From: Microbacterium hydrothermale
GTDB lineage: Bacteria > Actinomycetota > Actinomycetes > Actinomycetales > Microbacteriaceae
Reading direction: 5' to 3'
Length of the DNA: 64,000 bases
NCBI RefSeq assembly: GCF_004854025.1
Contig: NZ_STGM01000009.1
Span: 62,001-126,000 of the forward strand
Positions 8,672 through 15,652 of the stretch are shown piece after piece (positions within the stretch are counted from its first letter, which is position 1; the number at the start of each line of letters is the position of its first letter). The notes beneath the pieces are model-generated. The model was not told the DNA's origin. It ran no database searches and worked only from the letters and a program-made list of their open reading frames with translations. The position numbers and the translations under genes are program-made.

Positions 8672-9244
8672 GTGACCGAGTACACGATCGGCTACATCGT
8701 CGGCAGCATCTCCAGCACCTCCATCAACCGGCGCCTCGCCAAGGCGCTCGAGAAGGTCGCGCCCGAGGGTGTGACGCTGAAGGAGATCCCCATCGCGGAT
8801 CTCCCCTTCTACTCGCCCGACTACGACGGCGACTTCCCCGCGGTCGCCACGGACTTCAAGAAGGCCATCGAGGATGCCGACGGCATGATCGTCGTGACCC
8901 CCGAGTACAGCCGTTCGATCCCGGGCGTCCTCAAGAACGCGCTCGACTGGTCGGCGCGCCCGTACGGTGAGGCGTCGTTCAACGACAAGCCCACCGCGGT
9001 CGTCGGCACCTCGCAGGGCGGCATCGCCACCGCGGCCGGTCAGCAGCACCTGCGCGCCGTGCTCCTGCACTACAACGCCCTGGTCCTGGGACAGCCCGAG
9101 GGCTATATCCAGTCGACGCCCGGCCTCTTCGAAGACGACGGCACGGTGACCGACGAGGGCACCGCCGCGTTCCTGCGCTCGATCATCGAGGCGCTCGTGA
9201 CGCTGGTGAAGCGGACCGCGCCCGCCGAGGTCCCCTCGGTCTGA
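8672..9244 (+). CDS. NADPH-dependent FMN reductase-type flavoprotein
   Basis: A 190-residue flavodoxin-fold reductase. It has the phosphate-binding loop GSISSTSINRRLAKAL near residue 11 and the second FMN-contact motif VTPEYSRSIPGVLKNALDWSARP, both diagnostic of the NADPH-dependent FMN/quinone/azo/chromate reductase family (family consensus TPEYN; here Asn is Ser). I chose the GTG at 8672, preceded by a GAGAGGA SD; a longer frame from 8522 lacks homology. Expected role: two-electron reduction of quinones or xenobiotics. The family is usually dimeric and cytosolic. Confidence 0.9.
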   Translation: MTEYTIGYIVGSISSTSINRRLAKALEKVAPEGVTLKEIPIADLPFYSPDYDGDFPAVATDFKKAIEDADGMIVVTPEYSRSIPGVLKNALDWSARPYGEASFNDKPTAVVGTSQGGIATAAGQQHLRAVLLHYNALVLGQPEGYIQSTPGLFEDDGTVTDEGTAAFLRSIIEALVTLVKRTAPAEVPSV

Positions 9245-9380
9245 CGGTTCGGCGCGGCGGGGTCGGGGCGCGCTGCGCTGCTCCTCGGCCCCGCGGTCGT
9301 TCCTCCCCGTGAGCGGAGCCGCCTGCGTCGCTCGCGGAGGGTCGTGCCCTCACCCACCGCACCCGGCATAGGGTGCGGTC

Positions 9381-9650
9381 ATGGCATCCACCGACGACCT
9401 CGCCCGGGCGCTCGTCGCCCGCGCGCGGGACCGCGGCCAGGCGGTCGTGCGGTGCGACGCGACGATCCCCGTCGACGAGGTGCGGGCGAGGGTGCGGTCG
9501 CTGGCGAGGGATGCCGGGATGCCGGTGCGCACGGCGATGATCGATGACGTGCTGGCCGTGGCCCGCGTCGACGCCGAGCTGTGGTCGGACGACACGCCCA
9601 CGATGCGCGCGAAGCTGGCGGCGCCCGGGGCGGTCGGCGAGGTGGGCTAG
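9381..9650 (+). CDS. Small protein of unknown function (89 aa)
   Basis: An 89-residue, mostly helical, charged protein (MASTDDLARALVARARDRG...). No membrane helix and no family I recognise. It is supported by a TAGGGT hexamer at 9369-9374, 6 nt before the ATG, the same leaderless pattern as neighbouring genes. Its TAG stop overlaps the sigma factor's stop on the opposite strand (shared CTAG), so the two genes converge tail to tail. Confidence 0.65.
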   Translation: MASTDDLARALVARARDRGQAVVRCDATIPVDEVRARVRSLARDAGMPVRTAMIDDVLAVARVDAELWSDDTPTMRAKLAAPGAVGEVG

Positions 9651-10918
9651 AGCGGCAGTGCGTCGGCCTTCCTCCGCAACAGTGCTGCTTCGCGTTCGTT
9701 GCGGGTGAGCCCCGCCGCCGCGCGCAGCTCGGATCGGGCCTCGTCGTGGCGCCCCAGCCGCGACAGCAGCTCGCCGCGCACCGAGGGGATCAGGTGCGAG
9801 CTCCGCAGCGCCCCGGCGGCGGCGAGGGCGTCGACGATCACGAGCCCCTCCCGGGGTCCGGATGCCATCGACACGGCGACCGCGCGATTGAGCTCCACCA
9901 CGGGGCTCGGCGCCACGCGGCCGAGCACCTCGTAGAGAAGCGCGATGCGGTCCCAGTCGGTCGTGTCGACCCCTGCCGCCTCCGCGTGACAGAGCGCGAT
10001 CGCCGCCTGCAGCTGGTACGGCCCGCGGCCTCTGCCGCGCGCGTCGGCGCGGTCGAGCAGCGCCCGCCCGCGCGAGATCGCCGAGCGATCCCAGCGCCGC
10101 CGGTCCTGGTCGGCGAGGAGCACGGCATCCCCGTTCGCATCCACCCGGGACGCGAAGCGCGACGCCTGCAGCTCCACGAGGGCGCCGAGGCCCAGCACCT
10201 CGGGTTCGCGGGGGAGGAGCCGTGCCAGAACGCGCCCCAGCCTGATCGCCTCATGGGCGAGCTCCGTCCTCAGCACGGCATCGCCGGACGTGGCCGCGTA
10301 GCCCTCCGTGAAGACGAGGTAGATCACGCTCAGCACGGCACCGAGCCGCGCCGGCCACTCCGCCGGATCCGGCGCCTCGAAGGGGACCCGAGCCGCGCTC
10401 AACGCCTTCTTCGCCCGCACGATCCGCTGCTGCATCGTCGGCACCGGCACGAGGAAGAGCCGGGCGATCGCCGCGGCGTCGAGGCCGCCGACGACCTTCA
10501 GCGTCAGGGCCACCTGCGCCTCGCGCGCGAGCACCGGATGGCACGCCGCGAACACCAGGCGCAGCACGTCGTCGTCGATCGGCTGCCACGCGGCATCCGT
10601 CACCTCGTCGAGATCCGCCCCGATGAGCCCGTACTTCTCGTCTCTCACCCGCTCCCTGCGCCACCCGTCGATCGCGCGTCTCTTCGCGACCGCGGTCAGC
10701 CAGGCGCCGGGGTTCGCCGGCACGCCGTCGCGCGGCCACTGCGCGAGGGCCTCGGCGACGGCATCCTGGGCCAGATCCTCCGCGGTGGGGAGGTCGCCGA
10801 CCACGCGCGCGAGCGTCGCGACGATGCGGGCGCCCTCGATGCGCCAGATCGCCGCGACGCGCCGCGCGATGTCAGTGCCGGTATCGGTGCCGGTGTCGCC
10901 GGCGGGAGCGGGGCTCAC
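9647..10918 (-). CDS. ECF42-type RNA polymerase sigma factor with C-terminal extension
   Basis: A 423-residue sigma factor: region 2 (residues ~15-85, with LPTAEDLAQDAVAEALAQWP and NPGAWLTAVAKRRAID), region 4 (AAIARLFLVPVPTMQQRIVRAKKAL), then ~240 extra residues of TPR-like helices that typify the ECF42 group. There is no anti-sigma gene; in this group the extension is thought to set activity. The GTG overlaps the DGPF gene's TGA by 4 nt, so they form one operon, and ECF42 factors are known to be linked to DGPF genes. A matching ECF42 promoter lies at 11400-11426. Confidence 0.92.
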   Translation of the reverse strand: MSPAPAGDTGTDTGTDIARRVAAIWRIEGARIVATLARVVGDLPTAEDLAQDAVAEALAQWPRDGVPANPGAWLTAVAKRRAIDGWRRERVRDEKYGLIGADLDEVTDAAWQPIDDDVLRLVFAACHPVLAREAQVALTLKVVGGLDAAAIARLFLVPVPTMQQRIVRAKKALSAARVPFEAPDPAEWPARLGAVLSVIYLVFTEGYAATSGDAVLRTELAHEAIRLGRVLARLLPREPEVLGLGALVELQASRFASRVDANGDAVLLADQDRRRWDRSAISRGRALLDRADARGRGRGPYQLQAAIALCHAEAAGVDTTDWDRIALLYEVLGRVAPSPVVELNRAVAVSMASGPREGLVIVDALAAAGALRSSHLIPSVRGELLSRLGRHDEARSELRAAAGLTRNEREAALLRRKADALPL

Positions 10919-11331
10919 CGCGAGGACTGCTCCTCGCGCCAGCCCTCCTCCTTCTGGATGTACTCGTTGTCGGCGAACGCCGCGAAGTCGGTCACGCGGC
11001 GCACCTCGAGCGTGTTGCCCGCGATGAGCGGCGCCCGGCGCGCCCACTCGACGGCCTCCTCCTTGGTCGAGACCTCGATGATCCAGAACCCGTTGAACAG
11101 CTCGTGCGTCTCGCCGTAGGGGCCGTCGGTGACGACGGGCTCCTCGCCGCCGAAGGTCACGAGGAAGTTCTGGCTCATGTCCTCGGCCAGGCCGTCGCCC
11201 GCGACCAGCACTCCCGCGCTCATCATCGACTCGTTGTAGGCGCCCATCTCGTTGATGATCTGCTCGAACGGGATCTGCTTGTACGCCGCGTACGCCTCGT
11301 CGGTGCCGCGCATGATCAGCATGAACTTCAT
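10915..11331 (-). CDS. DGPF-domain (YCII-related) protein, ECF42 partner
   Basis: A 138-residue YCII/DGPF protein. It starts MKFMLIMRGTDEAYAAYK and carries the motif VTDGPYGETHELFNGFWII (the DGPF signature, here DGPY) near residues 65-83. These proteins are the conserved targets of ECF42 sigma factors; their biochemical role is unknown. The ATG at 11331 has an SD-like GAAGAG upstream. The longer open frame to 11499 is excluded because the predicted promoter lies inside it. Confidence 0.9.
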   Translation of the reverse strand: MKFMLIMRGTDEAYAAYKQIPFEQIINEMGAYNESMMSAGVLVAGDGLAEDMSQNFLVTFGGEEPVVTDGPYGETHELFNGFWIIEVSTKEEAVEWARRAPLIAGNTLEVRRVTDFAAFADNEYIQKEEGWREEQSSR

Positions 11332-11399
11332 CGTTGACTCTTCTCGTCGGTGCTCTCTCGAGCGATCTGAGGGGAGCGAATGCCTCCCCCTACTATCGC

Positions 11400-11426
11400 G
11401 TCGAACGGCGACGAGCGGAATCGACA
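11400..11426 (-). promoter_or_regulatory. Predicted ECF42 promoter (TGTCGA - 17 nt - CGAC)
   Basis: On the minus strand, TGTCGA (11421-11426) is followed after 17 nt by CGAC (11400-11403). This matches the published ECF42 preference for TGTCGA at -35 and CG(A/T)C at -10. It lies ~70 nt upstream of the DGPF start, so the sigma factor probably activates its own operon. Confidence 0.7.
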
Positions 11427-11489
11427 GGGCGCGCGAGATTCTCGTCGATCCGGGCCGTGGCGGGGCGCAGCGCGGTTCATGAACGCCCC

Positions 11490-11503
11490 GGCGCGGCATC
11501 CGG
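11490..11503. repeat. 14-bp palindrome made of two abutting heptamers
   Basis: GGCATCCGGATGCC is a perfect palindrome formed by the window-wide heptamer in both orientations, lying between the xth stop and the ECF42 promoter. Confidence 0.6.
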
Positions 11504-11521
11504 ATGCCGTGCCCCCGGCGC

Positions 11522-12367
11522 TCAGCCGAAGATCATCGGCAGGTCGTCCTCGTCGTCGGCATCCGACAGGTCGAGGTCGGCGACGACGGGCACGTGGTCG
11601 CTGGGGACCTCGCCCTTGCGCTCGTCGCGGTGGATCTCGGCAGCGTGCACGGCGTCCGCGAACGCCCGCGAGCCGAGGATGAAGTCGATGCGCAGGCCCT
11701 CGTTACGGGGGAAGCGCAGCTGCTTGTAGTCCCAGTACGTGTATCCGGTGGGGATGAGGGGGCGGACGACGTCGGTCAGCCCCGCCGCCTCGAACGCGCG
11801 GAACGCCTCGCGCTCGGGAGGGGAGACGTGGGTGGTCGCGCCCTCGACGACGGTGGGGTCGCCGTTGTCGTCGTCGGTGGGGGCGATGTTGAAGTCGCCC
11901 GTGAGGGCGAGCGGCAGGTCGGGGTGCGCGGCCAGCGTGTCGGAGGTGTACTGGCGCAGCTTGTCGAGCCAGTCGAGCTTGTAGACGTAGTGCGGGTCGT
12001 CGAGGCCGCGACCGTTGGGGACGTAGAGGCTCCAGACGCGGACGCCGTTCACGGTCGCGCCGATCGCGCGCGCCTCCTGCGGCTGGTCGGGGCCTTCTTT
12101 GCCCTTCTCGAAGCCGGGCATGCCGGGGAAGCCGATCTCGACGTCGTCGAGGGGCTCACGGCTCGCGATCGCGACACCGTTCCACTGGTTCAGGCCGTGC
12201 GCGGCGACGTGGTACCCGGCCTCCTCGAAGGCGGCGTACGGGAACTGCTCCGTCTTGCACTTGATCTCCTGCATCGCCAGCACGTCGATGTGCTCGCGCA
12301 CGCAGAACTCGACGGTGCGGGTGACGCGGGCGCGGATGGAGTTGACGTTCCAGGTGGCCAGGCGCAT
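11522..12367 (-). CDS. xth: Exodeoxyribonuclease III (AP endonuclease)
   Basis: A 281-residue EEP-superfamily nuclease that cuts 5' of abasic sites and trims 3' ends in base excision repair. Visible motifs: MRLATWNVNSIRAR at the start (metal-binding Asn), AMQEIK (catalytic Glu), LTGDFNIAP (Asp/Asn) and SDHVPVVADL at the end (catalytic His). A short acidic tail (DADDEDDLP) follows. The ATG at 12367 is 7 nt after TAGGCT on the minus strand and is directly preceded by GGATGCC; the upstream start would add ten residues and precede the promoter. Divergent from pyrE. Confidence 0.94.
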   Translation of the reverse strand: MRLATWNVNSIRARVTRTVEFCVREHIDVLAMQEIKCKTEQFPYAAFEEAGYHVAAHGLNQWNGVAIASREPLDDVEIGFPGMPGFEKGKEGPDQPQEARAIGATVNGVRVWSLYVPNGRGLDDPHYVYKLDWLDKLRQYTSDTLAAHPDLPLALTGDFNIAPTDDDNGDPTVVEGATTHVSPPEREAFRAFEAAGLTDVVRPLIPTGYTYWDYKQLRFPRNEGLRIDFILGSRAFADAVHAAEIHRDERKGEVPSDHVPVVADLDLSDADDEDDLPMIFG

Positions 12368-12437
12368 GGCATCCAGCCTACTTTCGGCCGACGACATCGA
12401 CGGTCAGGGTGACCCCGGCGTGATCCGTGTGGACCAC

Positions 12438-12443
12438 TAAACT
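12438..12443 (+). promoter_or_regulatory. -10 hexamer TAAACT for pyrE
   Basis: TAAACT ends 7 nt before the GTG at 12451. The divergent xth hexamer lies at about 12375-12380, so both promoters share an ~80 bp spacer. Confidence 0.65.
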
Positions 12444-12450
12444 CGACGCC

Positions 12451-13029
12451 GTGACCGCCGCCTCCACGCCCGAGCTCGAAGCCGACCGCCAGGCCCTCAT
12501 CGGCCTCATCAACGCGGAGGCGGTGTTCCACGGCGACTTCACCCTCTCGAGCGGCAAGAAGGCGACGTACTACGTCGACATGCGCAAGCTCACGCTCGAC
12601 CACCGGGCCGCTCCCGCGATCGGCCGTCTCGTGCTCGACCTCGTGAAAGACCTCGACGGCGTCGTCGCCGTGGGCGGTCTGACCCTCGGGGCCGACCCGA
12701 TCGCCAACGCCGTCATGCACGAGTCGGTGCACGCCGGTCGCCCCCTCGACGCGTTCGTCGTCCGCAAGGAGCCCAAGGACCACGGCCGCGGACGCCAGAT
12801 CGAGGGCGCGGACGTGAAGGGCAAGCGCGTCGTCGTCGTCGAAGACACCTCCACCACCGGTCAGTCGGCGCTCAAGGCCGTCGAGGCCCTGCGCCGCGAG
12901 GGCGCCGAGGTCGTCGCCGTCGCCGTCATCGTCGACCGCAAGACCGGCGCGGAGGCCGCGATCGAGGCCGAGGGTCTGCAGTGGCTGGCCTCCATCGACC
13001 TCGACGACCTGGGGCTCGCGCCGCAGTAA
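12451..13029 (+). CDS. pyrE: Orotate phosphoribosyltransferase
   Basis: A 192-residue type I phosphoribosyltransferase that makes orotidine 5'-phosphate from orotate and PRPP. The PRPP-binding motif VVVVEDTSTTGQSALKAVEAL is near residue 130, LSSGKKATYYVDMRKLTLD near the N-terminus, and the catalytic loop KDHGRGRQIEG in the middle. The GTG at 12451 is leaderless; the in-frame ATG upstream overlaps the -10. Standing alone, it is unlinked to other pyrimidine genes. Confidence 0.94.
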   Translation: MTAASTPELEADRQALIGLINAEAVFHGDFTLSSGKKATYYVDMRKLTLDHRAAPAIGRLVLDLVKDLDGVVAVGGLTLGADPIANAVMHESVHAGRPLDAFVVRKEPKDHGRGRQIEGADVKGKRVVVVEDTSTTGQSALKAVEALRREGAEVVAVAVIVDRKTGAEAAIEAEGLQWLASIDLDDLGLAPQ

Positions 13030-13180
13030 TCGGGACACGTGCGGCTCGGCGCCTGCTCGGCGCGACGCCCGCTCAGGGCTGTTTCCGCTCAGCGCCGGGC
13101 CTGCAGAGCACGGCCCGCTCGCTTGCCGTCCGTCATCGCCCGCGCGGGTCCACGCGCGTCAGCGGTTCCGATCGGTGCGC

Positions 13181-13336
13181 TCAGCGCCCCTCGTCGTCGG
13201 GACCGGGACCGGGACCGTCGAACGGATCGCGCCGCCCGCCCCCGCGGCGCGAACGCCGCCACTGCACGAGGAAGGCCACGAGCGTTCCCGCGGTGATGAA
13301 GAAGGCCGTGATCAGCCAGAGCGTGCGATCGTCCAT
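13181..13336 (-). CDS. Small single-pass membrane protein (51 aa)
   Basis: A short reading frame (MDDRTLWLITAFFITAGTL at the start) with one membrane helix at residues 7-24 followed by a basic stretch WRRSRRGGGRR and a Gly/Pro/Asp tail. An SD-like GAGAGG lies 9 nt before the ATG, and the start is only 19 nt after the HAD phosphatase stop, so it is the second gene of that operon. Basic residues after the helix predict an N-out, C-in topology. Function unknown. Confidence 0.72.
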   Translation of the reverse strand: MDDRTLWLITAFFITAGTLVAFLVQWRRSRRGGGRRDPFDGPGPGPDDEGR

Positions 13337-13355
13337 GCCGAATGCCTCTCGCGGG

Positions 13356-14186
13356 TCAGAGCCCGGCGTCGAGTCCGTCTTCGCCGTCGGCCAGCTCGGA
13401 CTCGAGCGGTTCGTCGCGCACGAGCTCGGCGACGGAGCCGAGGATCTCGTCGGGGCGGAACGGATACCGCTCGATCTCGCGCTGATCGCTGATGCCGGTC
13501 ATCACGAGCACGGTGTGCAGGCCGGCTTCGATGCCCGCGACGATGTCGGTGTCCATGCGGTCGCCGATCATGCCGGTGTTCTCGCTGTGCGCGCCGATGC
13601 GGTTGAGAGCCGAGCGGAACATCATCGGGTTCGGCTTGCCCACGATGTAGGGCTCCTTGCCGGTGGCCTTCGTGATGAGGGCCGCGATCGCGCCCGTCGC
13701 GGGCAGCACGCCCTCGGTCGAGGGGCCCGTGGCATCCGGATTGGTCGCGATGAAGCGCGCGCCCCCGCGGATGAAGCGGATGGCCTTCGTGATGGCCTCG
13801 AACGAGTAGTTGCGGGTCTCGCCGACCACGACGTAGTCGGGAGTGGTCTCGGTCATGATGAACCCCGCCTCGTGCAGCGCGGTGGTCAGACCCGCCTCGC
13901 CGATGACGAAGGCGGAGCCCCCGGGCATCTGCGACTTGAGGAAGTCGGCGGTCGCCAGCGCCGAGGTCCAGATCGACGACTCGGGCACGACGAGGCCGGA
14001 CGCCCGCAGCCGTGCGCTGAGGTCGCGCGGGGTGAAGATCGAGTTGTTCGTCAACACGAGGAACGGCGTGCCCTCGGACCGCCACTGGGCGAGCAGCTCG
14101 GAGGCGCCCGCGATGGGGGTGTTCTCATGGACGAGGACGCCGTCCATGTCGGTCAGCCAGCACTCGATGTCGCCACGGGTCCGCAT
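13356..14186 (-). CDS. HAD-IIA family phosphatase (NagD-like)
   Basis: A 276-residue haloacid dehalogenase-type hydrolase. Motif I is DMDGVL (nucleophile Asp, residues ~13-18), motif II LTNNS, motif III Lys in VGKPNPMMF, motif IV GDRMDTDIVAG. The C2 cap between motifs II and III places it with NagD/AraL/phosphoglycolate phosphatase types acting on small sugar phosphates or nucleotides. It begins leaderless from TAGGCT at 14193-14198 and leads a two-gene unit with the 51-residue membrane protein. Confidence 0.9.
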   Translation of the reverse strand: MRTRGDIECWLTDMDGVLVHENTPIAGASELLAQWRSEGTPFLVLTNNSIFTPRDLSARLRASGLVVPESSIWTSALATADFLKSQMPGGSAFVIGEAGLTTALHEAGFIMTETTPDYVVVGETRNYSFEAITKAIRFIRGGARFIATNPDATGPSTEGVLPATGAIAALITKATGKEPYIVGKPNPMMFRSALNRIGAHSENTGMIGDRMDTDIVAGIEAGLHTVLVMTGISDQREIERYPFRPDEILGSVAELVRDEPLESELADGEDGLDAGL

Positions 14187-14283
14187 GCGGCCAGCCTAGA
14201 CCCGACCTCCGACACGCCCCCGGAAACCGGCGAGGGCGGGCCCGATCCGAAGACCGCGACCCGCCCGTCGGCGCGAGGACTGC

Positions 14284-14454
14284 TTACTTGAAGGTGTCCT
14301 TCACGTTCTCGCCCGCCTTCTTGGCATCCGCCTTCACCTGGTCGGCCTTGCCCTCGGCGGCGAGCTTGTCGTTGTCGGTCGCGTTGCCGATCGCTTCCTT
14401 CGCCTTGCCCACGATGTCCTGAGCGGCGTTCTTGATCTTGTCGTCCAGACCCAT
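14284..14454 (-). CDS. CsbD-family stress protein
   Basis: A 56-residue Ala/Lys/Asp-rich helical protein (MGLDDKIKNAAQDIVGKAKEAIG...) typical of the CsbD family, short hydrophilic proteins induced by general stress. The ATG at 14454 has a strong AAGGAG SD 8 nt upstream, unlike the leaderless neighbours, which implies a true 5' leader and a distinct promoter within 14455-14645. The longer open frame upstream has no homology. Confidence 0.9.
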   Translation of the reverse strand: MGLDDKIKNAAQDIVGKAKEAIGNATDNDKLAAEGKADQVKADAKKAGENVKDTFK

Positions 14455-14645
14455 GATCTGACTCCTTCTCGTTTCGACGACGTCGGCGGCGGGGTGTCTC
14501 GTCGCGACGGAGCGGGTGCTCACAGGGGAGACGTGTCCCGCGCGCGATTCGTCACGCACATCTGTGGAAAAAGTTTCCGGATGCCGGTATGCCCCGAACG
14601 GAATGGACCCGTGACGCGGGAGCTCGATCTCGTTAGGGTCGAAGG

Positions 14646-15593
14646 GTGACGCGCGCCGAGTGGGACCCCGAGAACCTCCCCGACCTCTCCGGGCGCTCAT
14701 ACCTGGTCACCGGCGCGACCCGTGGACTCGGGTACTTCGCGTGCGAACAGCTCGCCGCCGCGGGCGCCCACGTGCTGCTGACGGGGCGCAACCCGCACAG
14801 CCTCTCCGCGGCCAAGGCGGCCGTGAAGCGGTCGACTCCGGATGCCGCGATCGAGACCCTGCTGCTCGACACCAGCAACATGGGCTCGGTGCGTGCCGCC
14901 GCGGCGACCGCGCGCGCCCGCGGTCGCCTCGACGGACTGCTGCTGAACGCCGGGGTCGTGCACCCGCCGAAGCAGCGGGAGACCGTGGGCGGTCACGAGC
15001 TCGTGTTCGCGACCAACGTGCTCGGGCACTTCGCCCTCGCCGGAGAGCTGCTCAAGCCGCTCGCGGCGGCGCGCGGCCGCATGGTGTGGGTGGGCAGCAT
15101 GTCGACCTCGCTCTGGCGGCACCTGCCGACCGACCCCGAGCTGCGCGAGGGCTACACGCCCTGGAAGGCCTACGTGCAGTCGAAGGCGGCGACCACCGCG
15201 CTCGCCCTCGAGGCCGACAAGATGCTGCGCGCGCACGGGGTGCCCGTCGAGAGCCTCGTCGCGCACCCGGGCTACTCCACGAGCGGTCGCACGCGGGGCG
15301 TGCGGGGCGTCAACGAACCCAGCCGTCTCACGCGCTTCCTCGACAACCTCCAGGCCCCCATCACGCAGTCGAAGGAGCAGGGCGCGTGGGCGCTCGTGCG
15401 CGCGCTCGTCGACCCGTACGCCGAGGGCGGCTCGATGTACGGACCCGCCCTCGTCGCGCGCGGTGCGCCGCGGCGGGCCACGCCGGCGCGCGGTACGCGA
15501 TCGGGCGACCTCGGCACCGAGCTGTGGCGCGCGTGCGAGACCGCGACGCACGTGAAGTGGCCCTTCGAGAGGGCCCGGCGCGCGGCATCTTGA
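14646..15593 (+). CDS. Short-chain dehydrogenase/reductase
   Basis: A 315-residue NAD(P)-dependent oxidoreductase. The nucleotide-binding motif TGATRGLG is at residues ~22-29, LLNAGV near 100, and the catalytic YxxxK as YVQSK near 178 with a preceding Ser (VGSMSTS). The length and sequence resemble the retinol dehydrogenase/protochlorophyllide reductase-like branch found widely in actinobacteria. Substrate unknown. The GTG start is leaderless: TAGGGT at 14634-14639, 6 nt upstream. Confidence 0.9.
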   Translation: MTRAEWDPENLPDLSGRSYLVTGATRGLGYFACEQLAAAGAHVLLTGRNPHSLSAAKAAVKRSTPDAAIETLLLDTSNMGSVRAAAATARARGRLDGLLLNAGVVHPPKQRETVGGHELVFATNVLGHFALAGELLKPLAAARGRMVWVGSMSTSLWRHLPTDPELREGYTPWKAYVQSKAATTALALEADKMLRAHGVPVESLVAHPGYSTSGRTRGVRGVNEPSRLTRFLDNLQAPITQSKEQGAWALVRALVDPYAEGGSMYGPALVARGAPRRATPARGTRSGDLGTELWRACETATHVKWPFERARRAAS

Positions 15594-15623
15594 ACCCGCC
15601 CCCGCGATGTCGGCGGGGGGCTC

Positions 15624-15652
15624 TACAGTGAGCGCATGGAGCAGAGCTGGTG
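15624..15652 (+). promoter_or_regulatory. Promoter and minimal leader with a 5-codon overlapping ORF before the P-type ATPase
   Basis: TACAGT at 15624-15629 predicts a transcript starting at about 15636, exactly at an ATG. That ATG opens MEQSW-stop (15636-15653), whose TGA overlaps the ATPase GTG at 15650. The GGAG inside this mini-frame (15638-15641) also sits 8 nt before the GTG and could act as SD. Confidence 0.45.

Noticed and set aside
9260..9294. Terminator after the FMN reductase
   Set aside because: The GGGGC/GCCCC stem is short and the region is so GC-rich that such stems arise by chance.
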